Shown piece by piece: positions 1 through 7,811 of a stretch of 64,000 bases of DNA. The stretch comes from Micromonospora_H sonneratiae (GTDB lineage: Bacteria; Actinomycetota; Actinomycetes; Mycobacteriales; Micromonosporaceae): contig NZ_JBHTMP010000015.1 of the NCBI RefSeq assembly GCF_042679305.1, positions 73,069 through 137,068 on the forward strand, read 5' to 3'. Both the position numbers and the translations under genes were made by a program. Every line of letters starts with the position of its first letter. Within the stretch, counting starts at the first letter, position 1. The notes beneath the pieces were generated by a model. That model had not been told where the DNA came from. It saw only the letters and a program-made list of their open reading frames with translations, and made no database searches.

Positions 1-1
1 C

Positions 2-412
2 GAGTCCGTACCGCTCGGTTGGCCTCCGGTGGCCGAGGTCGCACGGGCGTTCGGCGGCGGGCTCCTGATCCACGGAATGTGGACCGCTGGCGGGGTCATG
101 GTCGGGGCTCTGGCCCGTAGCCCGGCGCTCGCCGTCGGTCTCGGCCTGGTGTGGGCACTCGCGGTCGAGAACCTGTTGCGGGGAGTCGCGAATGTGTTCG
201 AACCGCTCGAAGCCGTGACCAGACTGCTGCCCGGCACGGCAGCCGGCTCGCTCGCCGGTGCGATGGGCGCACGTGTCTTCAGCACCGAGGGTGGCACGCC
301 AGGGGTACTGACCACGCTCGACGGTGGCCCGGCTGCGTTGCTGCTCGTCGCCTACCTGGCGGTGTTCGCCGTCACCGCCGGCCTACTGGTCACCCGGCGG
401 GACACCGTCTGA
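2..412 (+). CDS. ABC-2 type transporter permease, C-terminal part (5' end outside window)
   Basis: The reading frame is open from the first bases of the window to a TGA at 410-412, so only about 136 C-terminal residues are seen. They form three or four hydrophobic helices separated by short polar loops and end in the basic tail TRRDTV. The pattern, with a small-residue helix after a short periplasmic loop and a last helix near the C-terminus, fits the membrane subunit of an ABC-2 exporter, but no family signature is complete. It converges on the CGNR gene with only three bases between stop codons. The GTG at 29 is an internal codon, not a convincing start. Function is inferred from topology only. 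Confidence 0.55.
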   Translation, partial: ESVPLGWPPVAEVARAFGGGLLIHGMWTAGGVMVGALARSPALAVGLGLVWALAVENLLRGVANVFEPLEAVTRLLPGTAAGSLAGAMGARVFSTEGGTPGVLTTLDGGPAALLLVAYLAVFAVTAGLLVTRRDTV

Positions 413-415
413 CGG

Positions 416-1015
416 CTATCCGGCCCGGGCCTTCGTCCGTTCGTAGTAACGGGCGGCCCGGGCCCGGTTGCCGCAGCCACCGGAGCACCACTCCCGTCGG
501 GGGTGGTGCTTGACGAAGTAGAGCACACAGCCGGGGCCGTGGCAGATCCGCAGGGCGGCCAGGTCCGGGCCGGTGAAGAGGTCGACGGCGGCCATCGCGA
601 TCTCGGCCAGGGCGGTGGCCACCAACGGATGGCCGCTCACCGTGACTGTCGACGGTCCGGCCGCCCAACGCAGTTCCCGCCACGGAGGTGCGGTACGGAT
701 CACCCGGTTGACCGTGTCGATCGCGGCCGAGGGCGGCTGATCGCCGATCACCACCGCCTGCGCGATCAGCCGTACCGCCTGGCGGAGATCCCGGGCGGCG
801 GCCAGGTCGAGTGGACCCGCCTGGGCCAGGTCGGCGTCACGCAACGGCGTACCGAGTCGCTCCCGCACGTCACGCAACCAGCCGACCAACTGCTCGACCG
901 TCTCCAGACCGTCGCGCAACTGGCCCCGTACGGCATAGGTCGTGTTGGCAAGTTCCACCGGCAGCGGCTCACCGAGCATCGGGGCACCGCCCGCAGAGAA
1001 CCGCACCGAATCCAC
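416..1015 (-). CDS. CGNR zinc-finger / ABATE-domain putative transcriptional regulator
   Basis: This 199-residue protein has an N-terminal ABATE-type (DUF1470) region with the typical LANTTY segment near residue 25. It ends in a CGNR zinc finger: CHGPGC, then WCSGGCGNRARAARYYER, with four cysteines and the CGNR motif. Family members are thought to be DNA-binding stress-linked regulators; no target is shown here. The GTG start at 1015 is preceded on the minus strand by TAGCAT and seven bases, the arrangement of a leaderless promoter, and no Shine-Dalgarno is visible. It is transcribed alone and diverges from the MFS gene. Confidence 0.85.
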   Translation of the reverse strand: MDSVRFSAGGAPMLGEPLPVELANTTYAVRGQLRDGLETVEQLVGWLRDVRERLGTPLRDADLAQAGPLDLAAARDLRQAVRLIAQAVVIGDQPPSAAIDTVNRVIRTAPPWRELRWAAGPSTVTVSGHPLVATALAEIAMAAVDLFTGPDLAALRICHGPGCVLYFVKHHPRREWCSGGCGNRARAARYYERTKARAG

Positions 1016-1113
1016 GTTTCTAATGCTATCGCGCGATCTTCCCTGGCAGCTCTCGCCAAAGATCCGGGTTTGTCCAGGCGCGCCGTCCGGCTCCCCCGTC
1101 GTAGGGTGGCGCT

Positions 1114-1215
1114 GTGATCCCGGTGGAGGCGGTTGCCGTCGCGTACGGCCAGTGGATCACGCCTGACCTACCGCTCTACGGCAACGATCACGAACGCTCC
1201 GACTTCGCTCCCTGA
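1114..1215 (+). CDS. Possible leaderless 33-codon upstream ORF ahead of the MFS gene
   Basis: A GTG at 1114 lies six bases after TAGGGT (1102-1107), the same -10-to-start spacing used by several real leaderless genes in this window. The frame runs 33 codons to TGA at 1213-1215, beginning MIPVEAVAVAYGQW. It stops 60 bases before the MFS start. It could be a regulatory upstream ORF, a small protein or chance. No homologue is recognised and no good -35 box is seen. Confidence 0.3.
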   Translation: MIPVEAVAVAYGQWITPDLPLYGNDHERSDFAP

Positions 1216-1275
1216 CCAGCCCGGGTTCCCTCCGCCGGTCCGGTCCTCTTCCCCCACCACTGGGAGCGTTCTTCA

Positions 1276-2481
1276 ATGTCCGAAATCTCCACAACTCCCC
1301 CTGATTCCAGCACGCAGTCCGGTACCGGCGCGTTGGCCGTACTCCGGGCACCGCAGACCGCCCGGGTACTGGTCGCCGCCCTGCTCGGCCGCCTTCCGCA
1401 GGGATCGGCTCCGCTGGCCCTGCTGATCTTCGCGCGGGAGACGATGACCCTCGCCGCAGCGGGTCTGCTGGTGGCGGCCTACACCGCAGGCATGGCCGTG
1501 GGCCAGCCGCTGCTCGCCCGGATCGCCGACCGGTGGCGGCAGCCGCCGGTGATGTGGGGCGGCGTCGCAATCTCCACCGTCGGGTTCGCCCTGGCCGCCG
1601 CCCAGTTCGGGCTGCCGGTCACCCTGCTGGCCGCCGCCCTGGCCGGGCTCGGCGCACCACCGTTCGAGGCCGGTCTGCGGGTGCTCTGGCGCGACCTGCT
1701 CCCGGAGCACCAGGTGCACACCGCGTACACACTGGACACCGCGACCCAGGAGATCATCTTCGTGGCCGGTCCGGTGGTGACCCTGGCCGCGACCCAGGTC
1801 GCCGGGCCGACCGGCGGCCTGGCCGCCGCCGCGCTGTTCCAGGCGCTGGGCACCGCGTTGTTCGCGACCGCGCCGGTGGTCCGACGTTGGCGTGGTGAGC
1901 CAGCCGTACGCCACTGGGCCGGCCCCCTGCGCGCCAGCCGACTCCGGCTGATCCTGGTTGCGCTGCTCCTCGTCGGATCCGGAGTGGGCAGTGTCGCCGT
2001 GGCGGCGACCAGCTACGCCGAGGCGGCCGGTGCCCGGTCGCTGGCAGGCTGGCTGCTGGCTGCCCAGGCCGGCGGAGCACTGATCGGTGGCCTGCTCTAC
2101 ATCCGCTTCTCCGGTCTCCGTAGCCGCAACACGCTGCCCCGGGCACTCGGCGTCTACGCCCTGGGATTCCTGCCGCTGGTGCTCACCCCCGCGCTACCCG
2201 GCATGTTGGCGCTGATGGTGGTCAGCGGTCTGGCGCTGTCGCCGCTACTGACGGTCGCGTTCGTCTCGATCGACGAGGTCGCCCCGGCTGGTACGGTCGC
2301 TGAGGGCTTCGCCTGGGCGGCAACCGCCTTCTCGGTCGGCAGCGCGATCGGGTCGGCGGTCAACGGCGTACTGCTGGACACCACCGGACACGTCTTCGTC
2401 GGATTCCTGTTGGCTCCGGTCGCCGTGGCGCTGGCCTGCGTACCGTTCCTGTTCAGCCCCGCTCGACGCGGCTCTTCGTAA
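1276..2481 (+). CDS. MFS transporter (probable efflux permease)
   Basis: The 401-residue protein has about twelve hydrophobic helices with the usual central cytoplasmic loop near residue 200 (VVRRWRGEPAVRH). The N-half carries a degenerate MFS motif A region (ARIADRWRQPP, around residue 80) after TM2/3. The layout resembles small bacterial drug or metabolite exporters; the substrate is unknown. The ATG has a GGGAG ribosome-binding site nine bases upstream. The next gene starts 13 bases after its stop, so the two are probably cotranscribed, although no functional link to a winged-helix protein is obvious. Confidence 0.85.
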   Translation: MSEISTTPPDSSTQSGTGALAVLRAPQTARVLVAALLGRLPQGSAPLALLIFARETMTLAAAGLLVAAYTAGMAVGQPLLARIADRWRQPPVMWGGVAISTVGFALAAAQFGLPVTLLAAALAGLGAPPFEAGLRVLWRDLLPEHQVHTAYTLDTATQEIIFVAGPVVTLAATQVAGPTGGLAAAALFQALGTALFATAPVVRRWRGEPAVRHWAGPLRASRLRLILVALLLVGSGVGSVAVAATSYAEAAGARSLAGWLLAAQAGGALIGGLLYIRFSGLRSRNTLPRALGVYALGFLPLVLTPALPGMLALMVVSGLALSPLLTVAFVSIDEVAPAGTVAEGFAWAATAFSVGSAIGSAVNGVLLDTTGHVFVGFLLAPVAVALACVPFLFSPARRGSS

Positions 2482-2494
2482 GGGGATCGTCCGA

Positions 2495-3586
2495 ATGGAT
2501 GTCGACCGGAGCCAGGTTCTGGCCTACCGGGTGGCGGCACATCAACTCGACCGGGTCGAGCAGGCCCCCGTCGATCTCGCCGTCCTCGACCTGGGTGTGC
2601 CGGACACCCCGTACGGCTCGGCCCGGCTGGCGCTCGCCGCCCGTACCTCGGCGTCGCTGGACGACGACTCGCTGGCCCTGGTCTGGGCGGCCCGGGGTGC
2701 GCCGCACCTGCACCGCCGGGACGACCTGCCCCGACTGGCCGCTGCACTGTGGCCGCTCAGTGACGCCGACGCGACGAAGCGGTTCGTCAGCACGCAGATA
2801 CGGGACGCCGCGAAGCTCGGAACGGGGGCGTTCGCAGCGACCGCCGAGGCCTTCGCGGCCGTGGTGACCGGGCCGCTGCCCAAGGGCGAGGTGAGCGGCG
2901 CGGTCAGCGCGCGGGTGCCGGCCGAGGTCACCTACCCGTGCCGGACCTGCCGGTCCACCCACATCTCGGGCAGCCTGTTCCAACAGGCCGGGCTGGCCGG
3001 CGGGGTGGAGTTGTCCGTCGTCGGTGGGAAGACCGTCATCGGACCCGTCGACGGCTGGCCCGGCCGCCCGGAGGCCGCCTCGGGCACCGACTCGCTGATA
3101 CGGACGTACCTGCGGCTGCTCGGCCCGGCCACGCCAGCGGAGGCGGCCAGATACGTCGGCACGAACCAGGCCGAGCTACGCCGGGTCTGGCCGGACGGAC
3201 TGGCCGAGGTACGCCTCGACGGCCGGGCCGTGTGGCTTCCCGCAGACCAGGTCGACGCGTTGCAGGCCACGGCACCGCCCCGACTGGTTCGGCTGCTGCC
3301 GCCGTCGGACCCGTACCTCCAGGCCCGCGACCGTGACCTCCTCGTGCCCGACCGGACCCGACAGGCGCAGGTGTGGCGGGTCCTCGGCAACCCCGGTGCA
3401 CTGCTGGTGGATGGTGAGATCCTCGGCGTCTGGCGGGCCAAGATGGCCGGACGGTCCCGGCTGCAGATCACGGTGACGCCGTTCGAGCCGTTGAACGCCC
3501 GCATCCGGTCGGCCGTCGCCGACGAGGCACAACTTGTCGCCACCGCGCGGGGTGCCACCGACGTACGCGTCGACGTGGAGGCGTAG
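2495..3586 (+). CDS. Winged-helix DNA-binding protein, AlkZ-like (HTH_42) family
   Basis: The 363-residue protein begins QVLAYRVAAHQL and contains the spaced features of the winged-helix/AlkZ-like family: a histidine-rich LVWAARGAPHLHRRDD segment near residue 70 and LLPPSDPYLQARDRDLLVP near 270. AlkZ itself is a DNA glycosylase that unhooks interstrand crosslinks, and relatives occur widely in actinobacteria. Whether this one is a glycosylase cannot be told from sequence alone, because the characteristic Q-x-Q motif of AlkZ is not obvious. It has an AAGGGGA ribosome-binding site and probably forms a two-gene operon with the MFS gene. A strong hairpin follows at 3656-3687. Confidence 0.8.
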   Translation: MDVDRSQVLAYRVAAHQLDRVEQAPVDLAVLDLGVPDTPYGSARLALAARTSASLDDDSLALVWAARGAPHLHRRDDLPRLAAALWPLSDADATKRFVSTQIRDAAKLGTGAFAATAEAFAAVVTGPLPKGEVSGAVSARVPAEVTYPCRTCRSTHISGSLFQQAGLAGGVELSVVGGKTVIGPVDGWPGRPEAASGTDSLIRTYLRLLGPATPAEAARYVGTNQAELRRVWPDGLAEVRLDGRAVWLPADQVDALQATAPPRLVRLLPPSDPYLQARDRDLLVPDRTRQAQVWRVLGNPGALLVDGEILGVWRAKMAGRSRLQITVTPFEPLNARIRSAVADEAQLVATARGATDVRVDVEA

Positions 3587-3655
3587 ACCGTACGGACCCG
3601 GCGTCGGGGCATGGACGTGGACCCGGCCTCGACTGCGTCGAGCACGGCAGACAGA

Positions 3656-3687
3656 CTCGCGCCGGCCCCGTTCGGGGCCGGCGCGAG
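3656..3687. terminator. Bidirectional hairpin terminator between convergent genes
   Basis: Perfect 15-bp inverted repeat (CTCGCGCCGGCCCCG, TT loop, CGGGGCCGGCGCGAG) lying between the convergent winged-helix and CBS genes. No T-run, as is common in high-GC actinobacteria. Confidence 0.75.
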
Positions 3688-3703
3688 CACAGCGGTCGCT
3701 GGA

Positions 3704-4120
3704 TCAGTTGTTCGGCTCGTCCGCGCTGATGTCGGCCAGCACGGACTGCGGTTCCCGCTCGACGGCGAGGTCACCCAGTGATACGAGGCCCACCAGTCGT
3801 CCGTCCTCCAGGACCGGCAGCCGCCGGACGCCGTACGTCCGCATCAGGTCCGCCGCTGCCACCGCGTCGTCGTACTGCGTCACGGTCACGACGTCCTGAC
3901 TGATGACCTGGTTGAGCGAGGTACTGTCGACGTCCAGTCCCTCTGCGACGCCGCGTACCGTAATGTCCCGGTCGGTAACGATACCCAGCACACTGTCACC
4001 TTCAGTGACAATCACGTCGCCAATGGCCCGGTCGCGCATCTCCTGCGCGGCGGCGGTGAGCGTGTCGGTGCCGTTCATGGTCACCAACCGGGTCGTCATG
4101 AACTCTCCGACGGTCGTCAT
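3704..4120 (-). CDS. CBS domain-containing protein (two CBS repeats)
   Basis: 138 residues made almost entirely of a CBS pair. Repeat one covers about residues 5-62 (VGEFMTTRLVTM, then VTDRDITVR) and repeat two about 68-125 (VISQDVVTV, GVRRLPVLEDGRLVGLVSLGDLA). Stand-alone CBS pairs bind adenine nucleotides and act as sensors or small regulators; the partner is unknown. It starts at ATG with a GGGGAG site four bases upstream. The TfuA gene ends 113 bases upstream on the same strand, so readthrough from the RiPP-like cassette is possible but nothing ties the functions together. Confidence 0.9.
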   Translation of the reverse strand: MTTVGEFMTTRLVTMNGTDTLTAAAQEMRDRAIGDVIVTEGDSVLGIVTDRDITVRGVAEGLDVDSTSLNQVISQDVVTVTQYDDAVAAADLMRTYGVRRLPVLEDGRLVGLVSLGDLAVEREPQSVLADISADEPNN

Positions 4121-4233
4121 CCTGCTCCCCTCTCGTGTCGGGCACCCTGCGTCTACCCGAGCCGGCCGGGAAGGTAACCGCGCCGGGCAGTCGGGTGACC
4201 GGGCAATGCCGACGGGGTGACCGGGCAGGTGGC

Positions 4234-5805
4234 CTAGCTGGAAACGACCGGCGGTTCAGTTACCGGACGGGACTGCTCGGCCGGACGGGACAGCTCGGCC
4301 GGACGCGACAGCTCGGCCGCACGGGACTGCTCGGCCGGACGCGACAGCTCGGCCGGACGGGACAGCTCAGGACAGGCCTGCTCCACCGGGCGGGACGGCT
4401 CGGCCGGGTACGACCGGGACAGACGGAGCAGAACGTCCTCGACCCGGCGTTGCACCCGTCGGTAGAGATGGGCCCGGAGCAGTTCCAATTCGAGGTCCTG
4501 CGCGGTGTGGAAGCCGAAGTCCTCACACCAGGAGACCAGATCGGTGTGCTCGGCCCACTCCGTATGGGCCAGGTGCTCCCTGATCAACTCGGCCAGCGGC
4601 GGAGTATCCCCGACGCCGTCCGGAAACTCCGGGTAGTGACGCTGGATGGTCAGCTCCTGGTCGGCGGCCCGCTCGGCCCACTCCCGATAGGTGCCGGTCA
4701 ACCGCAGGTGATCGAGTACGAAACGGGTGTTGCGGTCCAGGTTCCGGTTCGTCATCAACCATCGGTGCAGCTTCCGGCCGACGGCCGACGCATGCATCAA
4801 CAACCGGAACTCGCTGGCATTGACGTCGTTACCGGCACACCAGTGCGTCAACGCAGCGTCGTCACCTGCGATGCCGTTACAACGCCGGAACCGTTCGCAC
4901 TCGTCGTCGATCTCGGATTCGCTGGGAGTGACCCCGATGATCGCGCCCAGGATCGAGGCCATCGTACGGTTGAACGCGTTGACGTTGAGTTCGTCGAAGT
5001 CGGGATGGTGCAGGGCGACGTAGTTGGCGACCTGCGAGAGCGGAATGTCCGTGCCCAGATGACGGACATCGCGATCCCGGTTGTAGAGCGTCTCGAAGAC
5101 GTAGCTCGGCTCGAAGGTGAAGCTCGGCTGCGCGGCGGGGGTCTCGTCGGGCAGCGCTGCCAGTGTCTCCAGCAGCGTGATGGCGTCCCGCCGTTTGAGG
5201 TCGACGTAGTGGTCCCGGAAGGTCCGGCGCAGGTTGACGACGTCGGCGTCCGGTACGCCGTGCCGGCGCACCCGGTCCAACATCTCGGGGATCGTGCGTT
5301 CCGGGAAGTAGATCGCCTTGGCCAGGGTGGTCACGGTCTCGGCGAGGTCCGGGTCCAGCCGGCCCCGCCGTACCGCCTCGGCCAGGGTCGCCCGGACGTT
5401 GACCATGGGTACGGACGACGCGACGTACCCGATCTCCGGACCGCCGTACCCGTAGGTCAGGGCGACCTCGTCGTCGTCCTCCAACGTGCCGTCGGCGTAC
5501 CAGCGGTAGATCTCGCCGATTCCCACCGTGCCGAAGGCGGCCGTCTCCGCGGCCCGTAACGCGCCCATGCTGCTGGCCCCGAAGATCCGTACCCCGCGTT
5601 GCAGGGCGTAGAGGATCTCGTTGTGCCAGACGGACAGGGACTGCATGAACACGCCGTCGATCAGGGCGATGACGTCCGGCCGGTCGTCGCGGGCCGCCAG
5701 CGTGGCGATGTCCGCCTGCCGGGCCGGGGGCAGGTAGTCCGCGTCCAGGATCAGCCTGGCCTCCGCGACGGGCAGCGACGGCCCTAGAAATACCGAAATT
5801 CGCAT
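4234..5805 (-). CDS. TfuA-like protein with long C-terminal extension
   Basis: The N-terminal part (about residues 1-175) is a TfuA domain. It opens with ISVFLGPSLP, then ALIDGVFMQSLSVWHNEILYAL, GASSMGALRAAE near residue 90 and YRWYADGTLEDDDEVAL. TfuA proteins partner YcaO enzymes, and TfuA is thought to deliver sulfide for backbone thioamide formation in RiPPs and in methyl-CoM reductase. Here the gene overlaps the end of the YcaO gene by 22 bases in another frame, indicating coupling. At 523 residues it is much longer than a minimal TfuA. The middle region (about 180-460) is a helical domain I do not recognise, and the last 50 residues are hexapeptide repeats (ELSRPA-type). It starts at ATG with GGAGAG just upstream. 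Confidence 0.85.
   Translation of the reverse strand: MRISVFLGPSLPVAEARLILDADYLPPARQADIATLAARDDRPDVIALIDGVFMQSLSVWHNEILYALQRGVRIFGASSMGALRAAETAAFGTVGIGEIYRWYADGTLEDDDEVALTYGYGGPEIGYVASSVPMVNVRATLAEAVRRGRLDPDLAETVTTLAKAIYFPERTIPEMLDRVRRHGVPDADVVNLRRTFRDHYVDLKRRDAITLLETLAALPDETPAAQPSFTFEPSYVFETLYNRDRDVRHLGTDIPLSQVANYVALHHPDFDELNVNAFNRTMASILGAIIGVTPSESEIDDECERFRRCNGIAGDDAALTHWCAGNDVNASEFRLLMHASAVGRKLHRWLMTNRNLDRNTRFVLDHLRLTGTYREWAERAADQELTIQRHYPEFPDGVGDTPPLAELIREHLAHTEWAEHTDLVSWCEDFGFHTAQDLELELLRAHLYRRVQRRVEDVLLRLSRSYPAEPSRPVEQACPELSRPAELSRPAEQSRAAELSRPAELSRPAEQSRPVTEPPVVSS
4262..4370 (-). repeat. In-frame 18-bp tandem repeat encoding ELSRPA/EQSRPA hexapeptides
   Basis: About six 18-bp units (consensus on the plus strand GCTCGGCCGGACGGGACA) end the TfuA gene. 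They encode ELSRPA, ELSRPA, EQSRAA, ELSRPA, ELSRPA, EQSRPV in the TfuA frame. The period keeps the frame, so copy number could vary without disrupting the protein. Confidence 0.85.
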
Positions 5806-7142
5806 CCGCTCTCCGTGGTCGCCGCCGCCCTGGCCTTCGGAGCCAGGAAGCTCAGTGCCCGAGGGCCGGGGGCGTAGTTGCCGAGCATGTAACCCTCCAG
5901 CCCGGGAACGATCACCTTGACGACATTGATCGGAAAGTCGTCCCGGCTGAGGTCCAGCACCAGGACCTGGTCCAGCCCGAGCCGCCCGAGCCCCTGGACG
6001 ACGAGTTGGATGTCACCCTCGAAGGTGGAGGTGGCCCGGTTCAGCGCGATCGAGGCGTCGACGGTCTCGGGTACGGCGGTCAGCCGGGCGATCATCGCGG
6101 CATCGTCCTGGCGCTTCAACCGCGCGAACATGTCCCGGAACATGTCGTCCCGGGAGCCGGCGATGTAGACGACCCGCCCCTGCGCGGCCTCGGTCAACGC
6201 GCGGATCATGGCGATGGCCGGGTCGAGGTGTGCACCCTGGCCCCGGTAGATGCCGAACTGGCGGGCCTGCTCGTCGTAGATGATCGCCAGATAGACGGGT
6301 ACGCCGGTGTCGACGGTGCAGTCGAAGATCACCGGTACGACCCGGGCAGCTCGGAAGCGTTCCAGCAGGTCACAGACCAGCGGATCGGTGATCGTCTCCA
6401 GCCGTACCCTCGGTGGTGCCGCCCCGAAACTGGCCCAGGCCAGCCGCTGACAGGTGACGGCGTCACGTTCGATCACCTCGTACAGCGCGGCGGTGACCGC
6501 CTCCAGGGTGTGGTTGCCGGAAGCCAGTCCGTTCGAGCTGAGCTGGAACGAGCCGAGTTCGTGCAGTGACCGACGCCCGGCCAGGTCCACCGCTGCGACC
6601 GGCACCGGCACCTGGACCTGGTTGACGATGTCCCAGGCCATCGTCCACCGGTAGGGCCAGGAGGTGTTGAACAACGAGTTGCGGGCCAGCGCCAGCCGGT
6701 CGCGCGGGATTACGTGGTGACCGTTGGCGATCTCGTCGTACGTGGCTCTGATCTCCGGCAACCTGACGTTCTCGGCATGCCAGATCTCGATGGCCTCCAT
6801 CGCCGCCGAGGTCTTCGCCGCCGCCAGGGTGAACCCCTTGCCAGAGGAGTTGGACATGGTCGGGCTGTTGGGGCGGATGGCGAGGGTGACCGGGATGCCG
6901 ATCCGGTCGAGATGCGTGATGGTGGCGACGCGGGTCAGTCCAACCCGGGCGAAGTGCGGCCGTATCCCGTTCAGGGTCTCTTCCGGCTCGACGACGCGAT
7001 GCGTGCCGTACCGGAACTGTTTCCGGGCCCGGTACGCGGCACCGGACAGTACGACCGGGTCGGCCACCTCCCCACCGGGACAGTCCGTGGCCGTCACGCC
7101 GGTGGCTGCGGCCCCGGTGGCCGTCACGTCGGCGGCGGTCAC
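5784..7142 (-). CDS. YcaO-domain protein, TfuA-associated (putative thioamide-forming cyclodehydratase-like enzyme)
   Basis: 452 residues with a full YcaO domain from about residue 45. Visible ATP-binding signatures are SSGKGFTLAAAKTSAAMEAIE (residues 99-119), SSNGLASGNHTLEA (202-215) and YEVIERDAV (221-229). YcaO enzymes use ATP to activate peptide amide oxygens; with TfuA they are known to make thioamides. The C-terminus ends CEFRYF and lacks the PxPxP tail of many azoline-forming YcaOs, which fits the TfuA class. The GTG start at 7142 overlaps the stop codon of the small upstream gene (GTGA), and its end overlaps the TfuA start, so all three are one coupled operon. The first 25 residues are low-complexity TATGAAATG-like sequence and may not belong to the domain. 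Confidence 0.92.
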   Translation of the reverse strand: MTAADVTATGAAATGVTATDCPGGEVADPVVLSGAAYRARKQFRYGTHRVVEPEETLNGIRPHFARVGLTRVATITHLDRIGIPVTLAIRPNSPTMSNSSGKGFTLAAAKTSAAMEAIEIWHAENVRLPEIRATYDEIANGHHVIPRDRLALARNSLFNTSWPYRWTMAWDIVNQVQVPVPVAAVDLAGRRSLHELGSFQLSSNGLASGNHTLEAVTAALYEVIERDAVTCQRLAWASFGAAPPRVRLETITDPLVCDLLERFRAARVVPVIFDCTVDTGVPVYLAIIYDEQARQFGIYRGQGAHLDPAIAMIRALTEAAQGRVVYIAGSRDDMFRDMFARLKRQDDAAMIARLTAVPETVDASIALNRATSTFEGDIQLVVQGLGRLGLDQVLVLDLSRDDFPINVVKVIVPGLEGYMLGNYAPGPRALSFLAPKARAAATTESGCEFRYF

Positions 7143-7474
7143 ACCAGCGCTGCCGCAGCGGTGGAGGCGGCAGCTGCGACGATGGCGGCGGCGACGCCGT
7201 TCTGTAGTGCGTCCTCCGACCTGGGCATCAGGGCAGCGAGTTCCTTGCCGTCGAGCCGCTCGGTCTTCGCCGCCCGCTGGATGTCCAGCAGCGCCTCGAT
7301 CACGTCCCGCCGACTGAACAGCACGGTGAAGGCAGAGAGGTCGATGCGCTCGTTCCGCTGACTGTCGTTGATGATTCCTTCGACGTTCTCCAGGAACTCC
7401 GGATCGTGGCGTAGCCGCTGTGCCAACGCCAGAATCTGCTCACGGGCTTCCGCGTTGCTGGGCTTCGTCGCCAT
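7139..7474 (-). CDS. Small protein with Ala-rich C-terminal tail; candidate RiPP precursor of the YcaO/TfuA pair
   Basis: Starting at the ATG at 7474 (GGAGG five bases upstream), it encodes 111 residues. The first 90 are charged and helical, with the look of a leader: ILALAQRLRHDPEFLENV, then FTVLFSRRDVIEALL. The last 19 residues are GVAAAIVAAAASTAAAALV, an abrupt change to Ala/Val/Ile with one Ser-Thr pair. This resembles the Ala-rich core of thioviridamide-type peptides but has no cysteine. Its stop overlaps the YcaO start. Known: YcaO/TfuA loci usually encode their peptide substrate next door. Inferred: this is the substrate. The alternative is a tail-anchored membrane protein, since the tail could also be a membrane helix. 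A GTG 18 bases upstream is a weaker start. Confidence 0.72.
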   Translation of the reverse strand: MATKPSNAEAREQILALAQRLRHDPEFLENVEGIINDSQRNERIDLSAFTVLFSRRDVIEALLDIQRAAKTERLDGKELAALMPRSEDALQNGVAAAIVAAAASTAAAALV

Positions 7475-7810
7475 CTCTGCCTCCACGAGCACTCACGGGC
7501 CGGCGTACCAGGAGCACTACGGCTGGCGCACCGAACGGGGACGCCAACGCGCCAGACCGGGGCGGCTGACCGGTGCCATTCGACTGCCCGGCACCAACCG
7601 AGCCTACCCAAAATATCCCCTTAGTCCGGCAAGTCATTGTTTTCTCCACATTTACGGCTACCCTCATCCATCACCCGTCGAGTCCGGCTGCCGTCTGCCC
7701 GGAAACCACCCGGGAACTGCACGGGAACCGCACGGGAACGAACCCGCACGGGAACCGCACGGCAAACGGATACCGGACAGCCGGGCGGGCGGCAGCACTA
7801 GGGTTTCCAC
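7475..7810. other. Divergent intergenic region between RiPP-like cassette and NmrA-like gene
   Basis: 336 bases without a convincing gene. The segment 7600-7680 is clearly lower in GC than its surroundings and probably holds the minus-strand promoter of the cassette, though I cannot assign boxes with confidence. The segment 7709-7767 holds short direct repeats. The right end carries the leaderless promoter of the NmrA-like gene. Confidence 0.6.
7709..7767. repeat. Direct repeats GCACGGGAACC in the cassette promoter region
   Basis: GCACGGGAAC occurs at 7719, 7730 and 7746, with degenerate copies at 7709 (cccgggaac) and 7757 (gcacggcaaac). Copies are spaced 11, 16 and 11 bases, i.e. about one helical turn or one and a half. 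Possible regulator-binding cluster; the regulator is unknown. Confidence 0.6.
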
Positions 7811-7811
7811 A
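7799..7811 (+). promoter_or_regulatory. Leaderless -10 element of the NmrA-like gene
   Basis: TAGGGT at 7799-7804 is followed by six bases and the ATG at 7811, so transcription should begin at or next to the start codon. No Shine-Dalgarno precedes the ATG, consistent with leaderless translation. Confidence 0.6.

Noticed and set aside
4135..5559. Long plus-strand frame antisense to TfuA
   Set aside because: A high-GC shadow of the real minus-strand gene; rich in Arg/Gly and without motif support.
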